NCBI GenBank assembly: GCA_039707655.1
Contig: CM077666.1
Coordinates: 391,673,886-391,737,885 of the forward strand
Length of the DNA: 64,000 nt
Origin: Elymus sibiricus
Lineage: Eukaryota; Streptophyta; Magnoliopsida; Poales; Poaceae
Direction of reading: 5' to 3'
Part shown: piece after piece, positions 1 through 10,131 of the stretch
How the letters are laid out: every line of letters begins with the position of its first letter
Position numbering within the stretch: position 1 is the first letter of the stretch
The notes under the pieces: generated by a model
Databases searched by the model: none
Told to the model about the DNA's origin: nothing
Seen by the model: only the letters and a program-made list of their open reading frames with translations
Made by a program: the position numbers and the translations under genes

Positions 1-2
1 CA

Positions 3-323
3 TGGGTACACGCTAAGCACGTGACACAATGCTTCTTCATAACCGACCCGAGCAATCCCAGCCGTGTTGTCATGAGGAGAGGCAAAAGGAACATCATCGG
101 AATGGATGGAGTCGCCAACGAGGAAGACTATGACCAGTATGGCAACCCAATGAGGGAAGATGACGATGACGATGAAGCATACGTCAAAAGAAGAATCAAT
201 ACTACATTACCTAAGAAAGATCGTACTCCATGGAAAAGGAAAAGTCACAATGCGGGGCTCAATTATTCGACAGCGAACAAGAAGGGAAAGAAGCTCACTC
301 AGAAACGAAAACGTCGACGCTGA
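3..323 (+). pseudogene. CACTA transposase (TNP2-like), C-terminal end
   Basis: An open frame enters from the left edge (first full codon at position 3) and stops at TGA 321-323, giving about 106 residues. The start is outside the window, so the GTG at 21 is not a true start. The segment has the CFFITDPSNPSR and RRGKRNIIGMDG strings, an acidic run of D residues and a basic lysine/arginine tail, which I associate with the end of grass CACTA transposases. The catalytic part lies to the left. The tail may be a nuclear localisation or DNA-binding region (inference). Within the visible part there is no lesion, but whether the whole gene is intact cannot be judged. Confidence 0.75.
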
Positions 324-460
324 GAAACCATCATTTATATATATGTATTTATTTTGTGTACGCACTTAATCATTATCGGTCAAATGATATGTAATATATA
401 TCGTCGCCTGAGTTATATACATTGTATCCGATCCCCTTCTTCCCGGCTCGGTCGTCTTTC

Positions 461-625
461 GGAAAAGAAAATAAAATGAAAAGAAATAGAAAAATGAGAA
501 AGGAGAGAAGAAAATGAAAGGATTAGAAAAGGAAATGAAAAGAAAAAGAAAAAGGAGAAAGGAAATAAGAAAAATAAAATGAAAAGAAAAAGCAAAAGGA
601 GAAAATGAAAAGAAAAATCAAAGGA
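461..625 (+). repeat. Homopurine-rich tract
   Basis: About 165 bases are almost entirely A and G, built from GAAAAGAAA-like words, between the transposase end and the inverted repeat that follows. No coding frame is convincing; the open frames here are low-complexity shadows. The flanking 324-460 holds only the probable 3' untranslated region of the transposase. Confidence 0.8.
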
Positions 626-628
626 ATA

Positions 629-828
629 GCAGTAGCCTGTTTATGAACCCGCGCTATAGTTAACTTAGTTGTAGCACGGGCTACCCAAACCGGCGCTACA
701 GCTAAGTTAGCTATAGCAGTAGCGTGTGTCCACACCCGCGCTATAGCTAAGTTATCTGTAGCGCTGGTTTGGGTAGCCCGCGCTACAACTAAGTTAACTA
801 TAGCGCAGGTTCATAAACGCGCTACTGC
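629..828. repeat. 89-bp-arm inverted repeat with subterminal-like motifs
   Basis: The arms 629-717 and 740-828 have equal length, pair with only a handful of mismatches and enclose a 22-base spacer. They are built from GCGCTATAGCTAAGTTAGC-like words and end in GCAGTAGC, related to the AGCAGTAGCGCG repeats at the element's right end (6480-6660 and 22316-22389). The repeat lies between the two main CACTA genes. A transcript through it could fold into a long hairpin (inference). Confidence 0.9.
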
Positions 829-839
829 TATGTTTGAGT

Positions 840-1170
840 TAACCGCACCGCGCGGACCTTTCTTCCCCAATTTCCCCCATTCCATCCCCTTGCCCTCCTC
901 CACGCCGTCATCGGAGCCCTTGTCGCCCTTGCCTCCTCGTGCCGTTGCCGGAGCCCGTCCTCGCCGCGCCTGCCTCCTCCTCGACGTCGCCGAGCGCCTG
1001 CCTCCTCCTCCTCGACCTCGCCGCGCCTGCCTCCTCCTCGATGTCGCCCCCTCCGGTGCGCCAGCCTCGTCGCCGCCTCGCCACCGTCTCCCCCGACCTC
1101 CACCTCCCCGCTGCCGTCTCCCCCGACAACTGCTGTAAGTCCCCGCCACTCCTCTCTCTCATTTTAGTAT
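840..1170 (+). other. GC-rich low-complexity leader region of CACTA gene 2
   Basis: This is a C-rich region of repeated GCCTCCTCCTCG-like words with no recognisable protein in any frame. It ends at CTGCTGTAAGT around 1130-1140, a plausible 5' splice site. I read it as an untranslated first exon of the gene whose coding part starts at 2033, with an intron spanning roughly 1135 to 1750. The long open frames on both strands here result from composition. Confidence 0.45.
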
Positions 1171-1174
1171 ACTG

Positions 1175-1395
1175 AATTCTAGGGTTAGGTATTTTAGGTG
1201 TTTAGGTGTTTTAGTTAACTGAATTCTAGGGTTAGCTGTTTTAGTGAACTGAATTTTAGGTGCTTAGTTAATTTAATTCTAGGGTTAGATATTTTAGGTG
1301 TTTAGTTAAGTTAATTCTAGGGTTAGGGTTTTCAGTTCCTGTTAAATGAATTCTAGGTATTTTAGGTGTTTAGTTAACAAAATTCTAGTGTAATG
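1175..1395 (+). repeat. Degenerate tandem repeat with TAGGGTTAG cores
   Basis: Six or seven imperfect units of roughly 30-47 bases start with GAATTCTAGGGTTAG and continue with TTTTAGGTGTTTAGTTAA. The cores look like plant telomere repeats, but the periodicity is irregular and the unit is much longer than seven bases. It lies in the probable intron of CACTA gene 2. From 1396 to 1769 I see AT-rich sequence with a few GGTGAATTTCTTTG and GATGATGTG repeats and nothing else. Confidence 0.75.
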
Positions 1396-1769
1396 TTAGT
1401 AAGTGAGTGAGAGTGTGCTTGCTTTTTAAAGATTGGGGGAAAAATGCAAAATTAGTTAACCCTAGTAGATAGTAATTTAGCTAGGTTTTTTTATTAGGAT
1501 AGTAGCTGTTTTATATTAGGACAGTACCTAGGAATTTAAAACATATTTTGATGGTGAATTTCTTTATGGTGAATTTCTTTGAATAATTAAAGTGCATGAA
1601 TTTCTTTGATATACATGATGTTGGCTGTTGATGGTGAACATATTTTGAATAATTGAAGTGCCAAATGATGTTGGCTACTGTTGTTGCCATATGATGTGCC
1701 AAATGATGGAGATGATGTGCTATTGTTGCCTATGTTGGCTTTTCTTGTTTGCAGGGAAATGATCCGAGT

Positions 1770-1964
1770 GGCCTATGTTTTGCCGGAATGTTGATTCATT
1801 TCCGTTCCGGTGAATTTCAGGCGCTCGATATGTCCACTTTTTAGCAAAGGTCATGCCAAAATTTCCCGTAAATTTCGGCATGACTTGTGCTAGAAAGTAG
1901 GCATATCGAGTGCCCGGCATTTGCTTGGACGGGAATGAAACGGCATTCCAGCAAACCATAGGCC
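1770..1964. repeat. Imperfect inverted repeat just upstream of CACTA gene 2
   Basis: The left half begins GGCCTATG and the right half ends CATAGGCC. In between, about 95 bases of the left half pair with the right half, for example CGATATG with CATATCG and GGTCATGCC with GGCATGAC, across a spacer of only a few bases. The repeat ends about 70 bases before the probable start codon at 2033, so it would lie in the leader or at the end of the upstream intron. It may be an old foldback or MITE insertion (inference). Confidence 0.8.
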
Positions 1965-2032
1965 TTTTTTTATGTCATTACTCATTTTATTATAGTTTAA
2001 GAATTAAACGAGCAGACTTAATCGTAGGAAAC

Positions 2033-5000
2033 ATGTCGAACAACGACGAGACCGGGCCTTCTGACCACGCTGCCGACGACATACAATATGACCGTGAACA
2101 TGATTACCTCAACTTTTTGTCTAGTCAGCAAACAGAAGGTTTGCAGGGCGACCTGGTCATAGCGGACGATGGTACTGTCGCCAACATCGACACCGATGGC
2201 ACCGGCACCGATGGCGGTGCCGAGACCGGCGCCAAAGGTACCGGTGCCGAAGGCGGTAACGAAAAGAAGAAGCAGAAGAAGCAAAGGACACGACGCCCTA
2301 ACAAACTCGGCATCGGAAGAATCCTGGTCATAGAGATGCACCCCGGCAAATTCGAGCCAATAGCGCCGAATGAACCTCGCAAGTGCTACGGCAACCAAGT
2401 CGGATGCATCCTACGGGAAACTGCGAGCATCAACGACAATGACTTAAGGAAGAAACCACATCTGGAGCACTTGCTCCTAACGAAGCTGCACAAGAGATTC
2501 CAGTTCCCCAGCCGGGATGATCGCATAGAAAACCCGTGGGATGATGCTTCCATGAAAGATATCAATAACCACGCCATGGGCATGTTCAGCAACGATTTGG
2601 CCACCTGGAAAGGGAGGGTGAAACGAGCGATTGATGCTAACGAACCCTTGTCCAAGATTTTGGCGGACAATCTGACACTGACGGCAGAGGAGTTCGAAAA
2701 GTTCAAGGACACTTCCACTACCGAGGCAGCCAAGATTAAGTCTGAGAAATACAAGTCAATGCAGCAAAGGAACACGGGGAACCAACGCCTCGGAAGCCGT
2801 GGCTACATTCGCAAGAGGCCCATATGGGATAAGGAGGACGCGGAACGTGAAGCCGCGGGGATCCCAGACCCCTACGCGGAGTTCACCGACCCGCAGGAGC
2901 GTGACTTCATCAGGGCCCGGTACAAGTGGGACAAGGAAAAGAAGGTTTGGTACACGGACCCGATCACGAGGAAATTGATTAGATTACTGGTAATTATTCT
3001 TTTACCACCTTACATTTAGCTTCTGATCAAGTGGACTACATGTTGTAGTAACATTCGTAAATGGTTCGCGTTCCTTTTGCAGAAGGAGCAACACAGGCTT
3101 GCGGCCCAAAGCGACTCGTCGTCTCAGTCGTCGATGAGGCCCAAGTGGGACACCCCTCTCAACCGGGCCTTGAACCAACTGAAGGGACTCCCTTTGGACC
3201 AGCGGCCGCAATATGGACATGTGCACGGCGTCGGAGACGGCGCCACGTGGAAGTACTACTACAACGAGGGCCCGGAGTCCAAAAAGCAGAAAAAGAAGTT
3301 CAGTCAGTTGAACATCAACGAGAAGGTGAAGCTTGCGGTCGAGAAAAAAGCAGCTGAGGCCGCAGAAGTGAACAAAAATGAGTTGGTCCAGTAGGCAGTC
3401 AATGCAGCTGTAGCTGCCTGCAGAAATGATTTCGCTACTAACTTGATTCCGGCTACTATCGACTGGACGAAGCAAAATCCAGACAAGACGGCACAGGATT
3501 TTCCCATGCCCAGCTTCGTCAGGAGCAACTCGGTGAACATCGCACCACCACCACCTGCTGCCGCTACCGCACAAGGTCCTGCTCCTGCACCCGCTCATAG
3601 CAGCCCGTCCTCTGTCTCGGGCGTGCTAGGTGGGCCTTCGTCTTTGGCTGACCTCGATGCCCTCATGGTAATTACACGTCGCACCAACATATATATAATC
3701 TTCCGTTTTTCGTTGCCTTTTGGATGTCTTACGCAGCAGACATGTCTTCGCAGGCCGACAAAACCCCGTGCACCGTACTCTAGATGATCAACGGCCGAAA
3801 GGTGGATGTGGAAAAGGCAATGATAACGAAGCCCTTGGAACTCATGTTCCACGGCCAGCCAATCCCCGTTGGCACCTTCAGGGTTACCTTGTCGAGTGTG
3901 AAGGCGGGCCACGAGGATTTGACTCATCCAGTACGGCTCGGGGGAGAGGAGGACGAGACCCCGATGCAGCTTGGAGAATGCAAGGGTTGGATGCTGCTGT
4001 GGCCGAAGAATCTTCTTCGTCTGGAGGCGGCCGAGAGCACACCAATGACCACACATCAACAAGGTATGAACACCACCACCCCGCCTACGCAATTACCAGT
4101 GCCTCTCGTGCCGGGTGAGAGCGGCGGACGATGCGAGGAAGGGGGTCCAATAGTGGATGATGTAGTCGGCCCCGTGGAACAAGGAATGGATGATGAGATG
4201 GAGGAGGAGGGCCCTCTCCGGTTCCTCAATACCGGTGCCGCCTATGACAACGGACAAATGAGGAGTCAGCCATATGACTCGGGCTATGAACATGCGGATG
4301 AGGAGATGGATGATGTGCCCGGGCAGGAATGTCCTAGAGTTGATTGCAAGAAGTCTCTCTTCATGAAATCCTCACAGGACACGCATCCAGATGCCACCTC
4401 AACGCAGGGTCATCTAGCCGAGGGTCGTAAAGTGCTTAGCCTAACGACACTGGTGGTGGGGGTAAGGAAGGGTCTGGACGGTGAACCCAAGAAAAAGGAG
4501 AGGAAGAGACCGCCGAAGAGAGGCACTGCTGCCACCAAAGCTGCCAAAGCTTCTAGCAGCCAGCCGACAGATTTTGTAGACCGTGTACCGGTCAAAGGTG
4601 CGGCGATGTACCATGTCGTGGGCGAGCCGATCCTACCGCCGAAACCACTAGAGGCCATATCAGGGGATCTCAGGAGACTGCACGACCATGTGCTGTCGAC
4701 TGAGAAAAGCCTTCTCGCCTCGGAGGATCTAGGATATCCGCTTTACGCAGTTCGTGTGCCTCAGGCCAAGTGCTACGTCGACACACTGCCCGCGGAGGTG
4801 TTCTTTCTGCGGTTTGATCACATCTTTGAGATGTTTCTCATGTGGCGGCTCGATTTTACGATCGTCTGCCTTTTTGCGCTACATATGAACTCTGTCATCA
4901 GGAGAGAACAAATCTCGCAAATCTCGGTGGCGGATCCATACTACATGCATGAGTCCTTCTTGAGTCTCGGCGAGTTTGAACGTAAAGCTGCTAGGGAGTA

Positions 5001-5610
5001 CATCGAATACTTCATGGTAACGAATAAGGACAAGGAAACGATTCTCCTGCCTTATCATCAAATGTAAGTCATTGCCGGACAACCCTTTCGTACGTTTCAA
5101 TCATTCCTTCGCTCATATGGAGACTAATTAGAGGTGTCTTTATTTTCCGCAGCAATGGGAGCGCCGTCCTTATCGTTCTCCCATGCCATGTATTTTGACT
5201 CGTCCAGAAACTTCGAGAAGAAAGACTACACCCACATAATGGATATTCTGGATGATGCTCTCCACGGCTTCAGCATGAGGGGTGGCCACATGGAGATCAG
5301 GAAACAAAGGAAGAACAAGCCGGGTTTCTCGCATAAAACTACCTTCTGCTCTATCCATCAACCGCAAACAAGCAAGAACGATGGATTCTACCTCTTCCAT
5401 CTCATGATGGAGTACAGAAGGGATCACCAACATCTTCGCATGACAACAAGAAACAATGAACATATCCGCAAATGGGCAGAATCCTTAGGACACGAACTAG
5501 ATTATAGAGTCAGAGATGACTTCTTTCGCATCCAGAAGGACATTGCAACGATCATCATGAAAGAAGTTGTCGAAGAGAAGGGGCTGTTCCACCACGACCC
5601 TATATCGTGA
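2033..5610 (+). pseudogene. CACTA gene 2: accessory protein with degenerate Ulp1-like C-terminal domain
   Basis: The start is ATG 2033 (MSNNDETGPS), downstream of the leader hairpin. Exon 1 runs to 2989 (319 codons); a GT-AG intron follows to 3082, then exon 2 from 3083 and a second intron from about 3667 to about 3750. The next exon runs to about 5063, and the last begins near 5151 and ends at TGA 5608-5610. Exon 1 has an acidic, glycine-rich N-terminus, a basic KKKQKKQRTRR stretch and a conserved middle region. The last 250 residues look like the C48 (Ulp1/SUMO protease) domain of CACTA elements, but where I expect the nucleophile context N-D-C-G the sequence reads KNDGFY, so the cysteine is missing. 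Lesions are TAG at 3392, TAG at 3782 and a frameshift near 5195. Exon edges after the first intron are inferred from GT/AG signals. Confidence 0.75.
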
Positions 5611-5981
5611 GCTGAAGTCAGAACTCGCATAGGCATGCAACGTCAAGACCTGACGCCATTCACGAAGCTAGGGTGCATCTTCCCGGATATGGATGGGTGG
5701 AACTTCCAGTGATTGACGATGCCAATGATGATGTGTCGATTGAACTTGTAGTTTCTGTAGCGATGAAACTTTGTGATGTCAACGGTCCTGCTGAACTTGC
5801 GTAACGCTAGTTTGTTAGTTTGGGTACGATGACCTGCGTACATCTAGTTAATTAGTTTGGGTATGGTGAACCTGCGTTGATTAATTATGTTCACTATATG
5901 TTGCATCTATTTAGCTAACTCTTTATTTTTGTGTTGCTCAAATATATTATGTTGCATCTCTAACAGTTACATAGGTCCTTG
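5611..5981 (+). other. 3' flank of CACTA gene 2, no gene
   Basis: AT-rich sequence with no credible coding frame lies between the second gene and the small downstream gene. It probably contains the 3' untranslated region of the former and the promoter of the latter. I see no clear polyadenylation signal or TATA box that I would call. Confidence 0.5.
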
Positions 5982-6242
5982 ATGGCGAAGAAGTGCTATG
6001 CCGTGTACATAGGGAGGGTTCCGGGAGTGTACGATGAGTGGCCCTAGTGTCAAGCCCAAGTGTCACGGTTCTCGGGCGGCAGCCATAAAGGGTTTGATAG
6101 CAGACAAGAAGCAGAAGCTAGTTACTTGAGGTTCACGCTAGAGCGAGAGAGGAATCACAACCGGCGCCTCATGTACTGCATAATTCCGCTCTTACTCATA
6201 GTGATAGCTCTTCTCTTCTATATCATCATTTTAGATGGATGA
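5982..6242 (+). pseudogene. Small Cauli_VI-like (RNase H1 N-terminal type) protein with C-terminal membrane segment
   Basis: From ATG 5982 the frame reads through to TGA 6240-6242 (86 codons plus stop), with one internal TAG at 6045-6047 (codon 22). The N-terminal part, with YAVYIGRVPGVYDEW, FSGGSHKGF and SRQEAEASYLRF, matches the aromatic/glycine pattern of the Cauli_VI or RNase H1 N-terminal fold, which binds RNA/DNA hybrids. Residues of about 64-84 form a continuous hydrophobic helix (LMYCIIPLLLIVIALLFYII), preceded by basic residues. The combination predicts a small membrane-anchored protein. An automated start choice after the TAG would miss the first third. Its role in CACTA transposition is unknown to me. 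Confidence 0.7.
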
Positions 6243-6473
6243 TGAAACATGTGTATGGGATGACGATGTAGTTGCATGTATTCGAGACATATCATAACTT
6301 GTATCGCTATTTCGAGATCGATGATGATGAGAGACATCATTTGTGTTGGATGACGATGGCATGATTTGATGAGAATATTTGCATGTGTATGATATGATGA
6401 GACTATTGTGTGTATGATATGACAGGCTACTGTATAAACCTATTAAAAAACAGAGAAAAAACACTACAGATAA

Positions 6474-6667
6474 AAAATTACAGACAATAGTAACAGTAGC
6501 GCGGGGTATGTGTGTACCACTAGAGCTGCCTTAGCAGTAGCGCGTGTTAAATAGGCGCGCTGCAGCTTTTAGCAGTAGCGAGGTTCACCTAAACGCGCTA
6601 CTGCTAAACTCTGTTAGCAGTAGTGCGGGTGGAACAGCGCTACTGCTAATAGTTCGCTGTAGCGCCG
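6474..6667 (+). repeat. CACTA subterminal repeats
   Basis: Multiple copies in both orientations of AGCAGTAGCGCG-like units and of CGCGCTACTGCTA are spread over about 190 bases. Such arrays near CACTA ends are bound by the element's own proteins in En/Spm (established for the superfamily). The array was cut by the Ty3/gypsy insertion and continues at 22316-22389. The stretch 6243-6473 upstream holds AT-rich sequence with ATGATATGATGAGA-like short repeats and no gene. Confidence 0.9.
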
Positions 6668-6672
6668 TAGCA
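6668..6672. repeat. Target-site duplication TAGCA (left copy) of Tekay-1
   Basis: TAGCA directly precedes the LTR start at 6673 and recurs directly after the other LTR at 22316-22320. The perfect 5-bp match proves that the two LTRs belong to one insertion and that it landed in the CACTA subterminal repeats. Confidence 0.97.
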
Positions 6673-6773
6673 TGTGGCACCCCGACTCAGAGGACCGGTT
6701 TACCCAGTGTTTCAAACCCAGAGATCATGTCTTCTGGAAACACACAACAACTTGGAACAGAACAGAACTGAAC

Positions 6774-6779
6774 TTTATT
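6774..6779 (-). terminator. Polyadenylation signal AATAAA in Tekay-1 3' LTR
   Basis: TTTATT on the plus strand gives AATAAA on the element strand, about 100 bases before the LTR end. The same signal is at 19307-19312 in the partner LTR and at 38642 and 56773 in the Tekay-3 LTRs. Confidence 0.6.
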
Positions 6780-8732
6780 GATATAGCGTGGGTACAACTC
6801 AAAGTTTACATAGATAGCGAGGCCGGAAGCACTGCAGGTGCTGAGAACAATATCTACATTATTTATGGCACAGGATAGGGCCTCGATACTACTGGGATAT
6901 TCTATGGCGTAGCGGAACATAGCGCGAAAACTCCATCCACAGGGACACTGCTGTGGACACGGCTTAGTTAGCGTAGCACGAACCGTCGGGACCTCCGTCC
7001 TCGGCTTCTCCTGCATCTGGCATGATACGCCAGGTGAGTACTTGGAATGTACTCGCAAGCTCATGGCAACCAAAACAATGCAGCAGACAATAGCATGGAA
7101 ATAATCACATTAAATGCTTAAAGTGCTTATTGTTATCGAGTACCAACTTACTTTCTTCCGGGTTGTCCCACAACCCTCGAAATACTCATAGTCCATTGAG
7201 TACTTCTGAACATAAGACAAGTTCTTCCATCATTATTATCATTATCACAGTTGACCATCCTAGTGAGGCCTAAGCGGACTGTCCAATACCGTGGACACGG
7301 CCATTCGAATAGATTTACACTCTGCAGAGGTTGCGCACTTTACCCACACCATGGAGCGCATGGCCTCGTACTTTAGTACATGTTCCCATTCGGGTGGACC
7401 AGTGCTGCTCCAAAGGAACCTGCCTGACCCGTGACTCCTCTATCGTACCACCGACAATCATACCCTCCCAGGGTCATGTCCTAGGTGGCCATTGTGTCAC
7501 CCCGTGACACCTGCCACCGTCGTGGCCAAACTAAACTGTCCCAAACGGGGACGCCGGCAAAATAACTCAACTGGGCTCACAGGATTATCGTCGTCTACCT
7601 GATCAGGGCAGCACGCACGCATAACCCTCCCTAGTTTGGTGGTACCGATAAAAGAGCACAAAGCCAGACCAAGTCAAGGCCGTCCCATACCGGCAAATGT
7701 GGCTGCACGAAAAAGTCCGGATAGGTGGCTCTTGATCAACCAACTAAGTTTAATGTTATCAAATACTTAACCAGCATAGATATTCCACATAATTAACTTA
7801 ACATGGCAGTAGCTATTAAAGTATGAATTTATCATGTATTAAAATAATGCCTATAATTCAATTAAATAACCAACACTATTGAAATGCTTCATGAAATGGA
7901 TGACATGGCTTGCCTTGCTCTGTTGGGTTGTCCACAAACTCCTGGGCTTCAAATCCAAAAGTATTTCCTTCTAAAAATATTTTAAAAAGACAATTGAAAA
8001 TGTCACATGCTACTGTTTTGTGCACCAGAAATTCTGGGAGCATGGGAAAAATACCAAATTTTTCCAGAAAATAGAGGAGCTCAAGACAAACCAGCTGCAA
8101 AAAGAATCAATTGATTTGGACTTATGGTTTAAAAGTTATGGACGGTCAAAGTTTCTGGTCAAATCTGGAAATTATCAGAAAAATAGAAAATCCATAGCGG
8201 GCCACGTCGAAGGCGTAATCTGCCCGTGCGCCTCCACTTACCGCTTCGGTAAGCCACTGACGAGCGGGCCCCACTATTGGATTTAAAAGGGGGAGGAGGG
8301 AAACAGAGAGCGGCGGGGTTCCGGCGATCGTTGCCGGCGATACAGACGGCGGCGGAGTCCGGCGACTTCGGGAATGGATCGAGCGCTTCGAGATGGACAC
8401 GCACGTACCCGCGGGTTGGCGAACGGTGGCCGGACGACATCGTCCCCTTCCTCTCCGGCGGTGGCGTCTCTCGGGTGTCGTCGGAGACGGCGCTTCCGGC
8501 AGCGATTCGACCGGGAAAGGGCTTGGGCAGAGTCAGTGGAGTGCGGTGAGCTCGCGGGTACAGTCAGTGGAGCTCGAGGAGGAGTGGAGCGGCGAGGCCA
8601 CAGAGCTCGGGTGGCGGCGGATCTCCGGCGAGGTTCGAGGCCAGAGGGCCTCTCGGCCTTGGCTCACTGCTCGGGAGGGTGATTTGGAGGTGGAGAAGTG
8701 GGGTGAGGAGCTCGGGAGGGCTGGGCATGGCC

Positions 8733-8739
8733 TTTTATA
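8733..8739 (-). promoter_or_regulatory. TATA box of Tekay LTR
   Basis: TATAAAA on the minus strand in a GC-rich context, at the place where the solo LTR (16045-16052) and both Tekay-3 LTRs (36666-36673, 54797-54804) also have TATAAATA. This marks the likely U3/R promoter. It is absent from the 5' LTR of the same element. Confidence 0.65.
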
Positions 8740-10092
8740 GCCGGAGCCGAGCTCTCTGGAAGAGGCGGGTCTCGGGCCACGTCACCGGCGCTAGTACGCC
8801 ACGCTAGCTGGCCGGGAGCGGGCGACGAGACGGGAGAGGGCAGGGAGGAGTTAAGGCGCGGGTGGCGGCTAGTGGGGGAAGAAGACGAGCCGCAGGCCAC
8901 AGTGCAGCCACGGGCGGCACAGTGACCGGGTGCCATGGCGGCCGTCGAGGGTGATTCCGGTGAGGAGAAGCTGCGGGAACGGGGTACGTGGATAGCAGCA
9001 GCGAAGTCGGCACCTCCAGACACGAAATGGCAGCGAGAGGTCACTGGAATGACCTCGGCCGTCGCCGGCGAGATGCAGAGCACGCATACTGGCATGCCAG
9101 TACCGTGCTCACCACGGTGTCCGGCATCTAGAGGCCGACCAAGTCCAGCGCACCATTTCTAGGGTCTTCTCCTTTGATCATTTAGCCCCTCTGCACTCTT
9201 GGTTTGGCTAGGTTCACTCTGAACCGAAGTGTAGCTTCAGCTACAGTTTCTGACAGAAACTTTGAGAGGAATCTGGAGGAGAGATGAGCTGGAGATGGAG
9301 CCAGTGGAGATGTCTGGAGTGATCTACTATGGAAGGACTCCAAACTGGCAAGGTTTGAGAAAATTTCATCAAGATTTGGATATGGTTCATGTACAAGTGC
9401 TGTACTGAACCAGAAACCTAGATGAGCTTGTAGCACTCATCTGGGTGATCTGCTGGAGCTGAAAATTGGTGTAGGAGAGTTATTTGATGGATAGAAGATG
9501 CCAAAAAAGTTTCAGCTCAATTGGATACCTCTAGCTGGTACTTCCTTCACAGAGGTTCCAATTGGACAGAAACTTGGCAGAATATTGCTGATGAAAACTT
9601 GTACTGGACAAGATGATATTTTAAGATATTGTGGCAAGATAGGTTCCCTAATATCTCAGGGAATTTTCTGAGTTGGGAAAATATGAGCTCCTTCACAAAT
9701 GACCAGTACTGTCCAGAGAGCAAATGGAGTTTTCTGGACAAAATTTTGTACTGGGCCATGAAATGTTTTTGGAGATTGTGGGAGTAGATGATGACAAGAA
9801 GGTGTGGGATTAATTTGGGATTTTTTTGATCACCAGAACTATAGGTTGCTTTGTAACCCATAGTGATGACAAATTTTCCCAATGGAAGAAAATGAATATT
9901 TGGGAAAGATGGAGAATTGGAAATTGATCCAGAAGGTGAGTGACAAGGTTTTGGCAAGATGCTGAGGGCTTTGGATCAATGAGAGAAATTCATAAGTCCA
10001 AATCAACTGAAAAGGTTCAAAATCCATCCAAATTGCAAATAAAGCGAGAAAGATTTCGAAAACAAAAAGTTGCCAAAAACCAGGGTGTCACA

Positions 10093-10131
10093 AACCTACC
10101 CCCCTTAGAATGAATCTCGTCCTCGAGATTC
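10093..10131 (-). other. Tekay-1 polypurine tract and preceding hairpin
   Basis: On the minus strand TAAGGGGGGTAGGTT (10107-10093) abuts the 3' LTR and would prime plus-strand DNA synthesis. Just before it, 10131-10112 forms a perfect 8-bp stem (GAATCTCG with CGAGATTC) around an AGGA loop. Both lie within the last codons of pol. Confidence 0.85.

Larger units (their letters stand above)
6673..10092 (-). repeat. Tekay-1 3' LTR (3420 bp)
   Basis: On the plus strand it begins TGTGGCACC and ends GGGTGTCACA, the inverse of an LTR reading TGTGACACC to GGTGCCACA. It retains a TATA box (8733-8739, reverse complement), and its AATAAA is at 6774-6779 (reverse complement). It is 310 bases longer than its partner, mainly because the partner lost a 331-bp piece equivalent to 8718-9048. 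Open frames inside the GC-rich part 8146-9160 are compositional, not genes. Confidence 0.96.

Noticed and set aside
811..1175. Several overlapping open frames on both strands
   Set aside because: They arise from GC-rich triplet-like repeats in a probable untranslated leader; the residues are runs of R, G, P and S without structure.
1175..1395. Interstitial telomere repeat
   Set aside because: The units are 30-47 bases long and irregular; only the core resembles TTTAGGG. There is no run of 7-base repeats.
2018..2398. A 126-codon antisense frame opposite CACTA gene 2
   Set aside because: It overlaps the conserved coding exon on the other strand and has no motif of its own.
8146..9162. Multiple 70-140-codon frames on both strands in an LTR, repeated at 20688-21373
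   Set aside because: They lie in the GC-rich U3/R part of Tekay LTRs, and their reading frames break between the two LTR copies through indels.
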